Source: a virus. Taken from it: 42,346 nucleotides of DNA. The position numbers were made by a program, and so were the translations under genes. The stretch is taken from the IMG/VR virus record IMGVR_UViG_3300007541_000044, positions 1 through 42,346 of that record. The stretch is one strand, 5' to 3'. Positions 40,789-42,346 of this stretch are shown piece after piece. The notes beneath the pieces were generated by a model, which searched no databases, was not told where the DNA came from, and saw nothing but the letters and a program-made list of their open reading frames with translations. The first letter of the stretch is position 1. Each line of letters begins with the position of its first letter.

Positions 40789-40992
40789 ATGGACCCTTAT
40801 CTACACACTTTTATAGCAACTGCGTTACTGTTTGGCTCTTACATGGCCGGTAGACACTTTGGCTATCGTGACGGGCTCGTTGACGTATGGTCTTCGCTAC
40901 TGACCGTATTTAAAGCGAAGAAGATGGAAATTAACGATAACGATGATCTTATCATAACCTATGAGAATGGAAAAGAGAGGAAAGTTAATTGA
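40789..40992 (+). CDS. Small membrane-anchored protein
   Basis: 67 residues with an excellent AGGAGG ribosome site (40778-40783). An N-terminal hydrophobic segment (LHTFIATALLFGSYMAGRHF) should anchor it in the inner membrane; the remainder (FKAKKMEINDNDDLIITYEN) is polar and probably cytoplasmic. The stop TGA overlaps a TTG start of the next gene. Function unknown; small membrane proteins at this place recur in marine T4-like phages. Confidence 0.7.
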   Translation: MDPYLHTFIATALLFGSYMAGRHFGYRDGLVDVWSSLLTVFKAKKMEINDNDDLIITYENGKERKVN

Positions 40993-41282
40993 CAATTAAT
41001 TATAAGTTTCGTGAGCCTGAACTAATCGAAGAGTTTAAGAAGTATATCGACTCTACGTACAGCGGGCATTATGGGCAAGGTGGATTGCAGTCTTCTGAAA
41101 TCATCGTTGATCGTGGTCATGGTATGGGATTCTTTTCCGGGAATGTCGACAAATACAACGGGCGTTATGGCAAGAAAGGCGAATCTCCTGCTGATCATCG
41201 GAAAGACATTGTGAAGATTATTCACTACGGTTTTCTTATGCTGTACGAGCATGATCGCATTCATGGTGAAGTTAATGAGTGA
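40989..41282 (+). CDS. DUF3310-like protein
   Basis: 97 residues with a TTG start in a TTGA overlap. The segment GFFSGNVDKYNGRYGKKGES followed by RKDIVKIIHYGFLMLYEHD matches the GN-x-x-KY-x-x-R-x-G-x-K-x-x-x-x-x-DL-K-x-x-HY pattern of DUF3310/SaV-type phage proteins. The N-terminal half (LIEEFKKYIDSTYSGHYGQG, then LQSSEIIVDRGHGMGF) is specific to T4-like relatives as far as I recall. The molecular role is unknown; members occur near nucleotide-metabolism genes. Confidence 0.75.
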   Translation: MTINYKFREPELIEEFKKYIDSTYSGHYGQGGLQSSEIIVDRGHGMGFFSGNVDKYNGRYGKKGESPADHRKDIVKIIHYGFLMLYEHDRIHGEVNE

Positions 41283-41520
41283 AGACATTTTTGATTTTGG
41301 TTTCACTGCGGTAACAGAAGAAGAACTTGAAGCCGTTCAGCAAACCAAAGAAACGAAAGATGCACTTGAAACCCGCCTCGATAAGTTGTATAATGCTATT
41401 CAACCTCTTCTGGATAATCTGAGAAAGAATCCAGAGAAAGACTACATTTATTGGCCAAATCGTTCCGATAAAATCGATTCTTTCCGTGAGCTTATTGATT
41501 CAATTTATGAAGGTAAGTAA
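41275..41520 (+). CDS. Small conserved protein (MSEDIFDFGFTAVTEEEL type)
   Basis: 81 residues from the ATG at 41275 in an ATGAGTGA overlap, preferred to an ATG 24 bases upstream. Sequence blocks DIFDFGFTAVTEEELEAVQQ, LDKLYNAIQPLLDNLRKNPE and KDYIYWPNRSDKIDSFRELI are ones I recall almost unchanged in T4-like cyanophages. It is acidic and helical with a possible coiled coil in the middle. Function unknown; the strong conservation implies a core role. Confidence 0.8.
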   Translation: MSEDIFDFGFTAVTEEELEAVQQTKETKDALETRLDKLYNAIQPLLDNLRKNPEKDYIYWPNRSDKIDSFRELIDSIYEGK

Positions 41521-41522
41521 TT

Positions 41523-41744
41523 ATGAAAAGCTTCGACAAGAAGCTCGCAAAGCAAGCGGTCAGCGATACGATCATAGCGACGCCTCTAAACATAGTTCTG
41601 AATTACGTTCTACTTAAAGTTTTTCTTCCATTTGAATTGAGCGCAGAGGTTATGACAATCGTCTTTACCTCTGTATTTTTTGTCGTAGCATGTATACGAA
41701 AGTATTTTGTTTTTTCTTATTTTAACAAGAGGATTTTTAAATGA
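41523..41744 (+). CDS. Small two-span membrane protein
   Basis: 73 residues. A basic N-terminus (MKSFDKKLAKQAVSD) is followed by two hydrophobic segments, near residues 18-35 (IIATPLNIVLNYVLLKVF) and 42-58 (EVMTIVFTSVFFVVACI), and a basic C-terminus (YFNKRIFK). Both ends are predicted cytoplasmic. The pattern recalls short phage membrane proteins of the DUF2061/GtrA-like size class, without firm assignment. ATGA overlap with the peroxiredoxin. Confidence 0.65.
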   Translation: MKSFDKKLAKQAVSDTIIATPLNIVLNYVLLKVFLPFELSAEVMTIVFTSVFFVVACIRKYFVFSYFNKRIFK

Positions 41745-42271
41745 GTACGCATGAACCTGTTCCGTATGTGACTTTTCGAACTCGCGTTCGCGACGAATCC
41801 ATTGGTGGTGACAATCCTTATCGCTGGCAAGATGTGACCACTGAAGACCTGTTCACTGGCAAGCGTGTTGTAGTGTTCTCGCTACCTGGTGCGTTTACGC
41901 CCACTTGCTCTACTATGCAACTGCCTGGCTTCGAAGAGAACGCTCAGAAGTTCTATGACGCGGGCATTGACGAGATTTATTGCATTTCTGTGAATGATTC
42001 ATTTGTGATGAATGCATGGGCAAAGGCTCAAGGGCTCAAGCATGTTAAAGTGATTCCTGACGGTTCGGGTTACTTCACTGATGACATGGGTATGCTTGTC
42101 GATAAAGACAATCTAGGATTTGGTAAGCGCTCTTGGCGCTATGCGATGGTCGTAGACAACGGCATCGTCGAAAAATACTTTGTCGAGCCTGGGCGTAAAG
42201 ACAACTGCGAGACTGACCCCTACGGTGAGACCACTCCCGAAAAAATCATGGAATACTTGGGTATTGAGTAA
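41741..42271 (+). CDS. Peroxiredoxin (Prx5-type thioredoxin-fold peroxidase)
   Basis: 176 residues. The Prx active site PGAFTPTCST with C56 is complete (P-x-x-x-T-x-x-C), followed by EIYCISVNDSFVMNAWAK and PDGSGYFTDDMGML, all typical of the Prx5/AhpE-like group. C156 near the C-terminus matches the position of the resolving Cys in atypical 2-Cys Prx5; C81 is a third Cys. It reduces hydroperoxides, probably guarding the infected cell from oxidative stress. It overlaps the upstream membrane protein (ATGA) and touches the next gene (TAATG). Confidence 0.93.
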   Translation: MSTHEPVPYVTFRTRVRDESIGGDNPYRWQDVTTEDLFTGKRVVVFSLPGAFTPTCSTMQLPGFEENAQKFYDAGIDEIYCISVNDSFVMNAWAKAQGLKHVKVIPDGSGYFTDDMGMLVDKDNLGFGKRSWRYAMVVDNGIVEKYFVEPGRKDNCETDPYGETTPEKIMEYLGIE

Positions 42272-42346
42272 TGACTGCTGAGAACGAATGGATTCTAACC
42301 TGGATTGAACGCACCAAACAGTGGCACCGTGATCGTAATTTGATTG
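42271..42346 (+). CDS. Start of probable MazG-like nucleotide pyrophosphohydrolase, 3' truncated
   Basis: 25 codons are visible before the window ends. The sequence contains ILTWIERTKQWHRDRNLI; the W-x-x-(D/A)RNLI pattern is typical of the start of phage MazG-like nucleotide pyrophosphohydrolases, but the catalytic EExxE part lies outside the window. TAATG overlap with the peroxiredoxin gene. Confidence 0.5.
   Translation, partial: MTAENEWILTWIERTKQWHRDRNLI

Noticed and set aside
1-42346. Photosynthesis or carbon-metabolism genes typical of cyanophages
   Set aside because: None is present in the window, so cyanobacterial host assignment is not made despite similar core gene order.

Overview
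The window is one continuous piece of the genome of a tailed DNA phage of the T4 superfamily (contractile-tail myovirus). Every supported gene is on the + strand, most are separated by a few bases or overlap (ATGA, TGATG, TAATG, TAGTG), and the T4 core genes come in the order typical of marine T4-like phages, especially cyanophage-type genomes. Sigma70-type promoters with extended -10 boxes, good Shine-Dalgarno sites and T4-type late boxes (TATAAATA) point to a Gram-negative host. No photosynthesis gene, integrase, transposon, tRNA, rRNA or CRISPR array is visible here. Host identity is not settled; a TonB-box-like secreted peptide hints at a proteobacterium.

Layout. 1-8302: adsorption/tail-appendage block (5'-truncated Ala-rich fibre protein, repeat fibre protein, subtilisin-like protease with a Tyr-rich tail, and a 1194-residue protein with about seven ~108-residue beta-sandwich-like repeats). 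8318-19164: packaging and morphogenesis block in T4-like order (gp16, gp17, gp18, gp19, gp20, gp67, gp68, gp21, gp22, gp23, gp3-like), punctuated by TATAAATA late promoters and two terminators with cUUCGg loops. 19202-41520: recombination, transcription-switch and replication block (uvsY, uvsW, gp55, gp47, gp46, gp45, gp44, gp62, regA, gp43, uvsX, gp41), driven by several sigma70-like promoters. 41523-end: small membrane protein, peroxiredoxin, and the start of a probable MazG-like gene.

On this core sit accessory genes, often wedged between partners that act together: a methyltransferase-like gene between gp67 and gp68; an LpxH-like phosphoesterase plus a GT2 glycosyltransferase between uvsY and uvsW; a methyltransferase-like gene between gp47 and gp46; a sulfotransferase-like plus a 2OG-oxygenase-like gene between gp44 and gp62; a late-promoter island (Hsp20, TonB-box-like secreted peptide, 38-residue membrane peptide, glycosyltransferase-like protein) between regA and gp43; and a methyltransferase-like protein, a prim-pol-like protein and a nucleotide-sugar-dehydrogenase-like protein between gp43 and uvsX. 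Together they suggest a large investment in glycan, lipid or surface chemistry. The most striking protein-level pattern is the recurrent Asp-Ser-Ala/Ser/Gly tripeptide in exterior virion proteins of unrelated fold.

Expression logic, as inferred: host-like promoters fire recombination/replication genes including the late sigma factor gp55; gp55 together with the clamp gp45 then activates TATAAATA promoters in front of the fibre, sheath, core and gp3-like genes and of the small Hsp20 island. There is no gene-free stretch longer than 300 bases; the largest gaps (85-195 bases) hold promoters, hairpins or unlisted small genes, described below.
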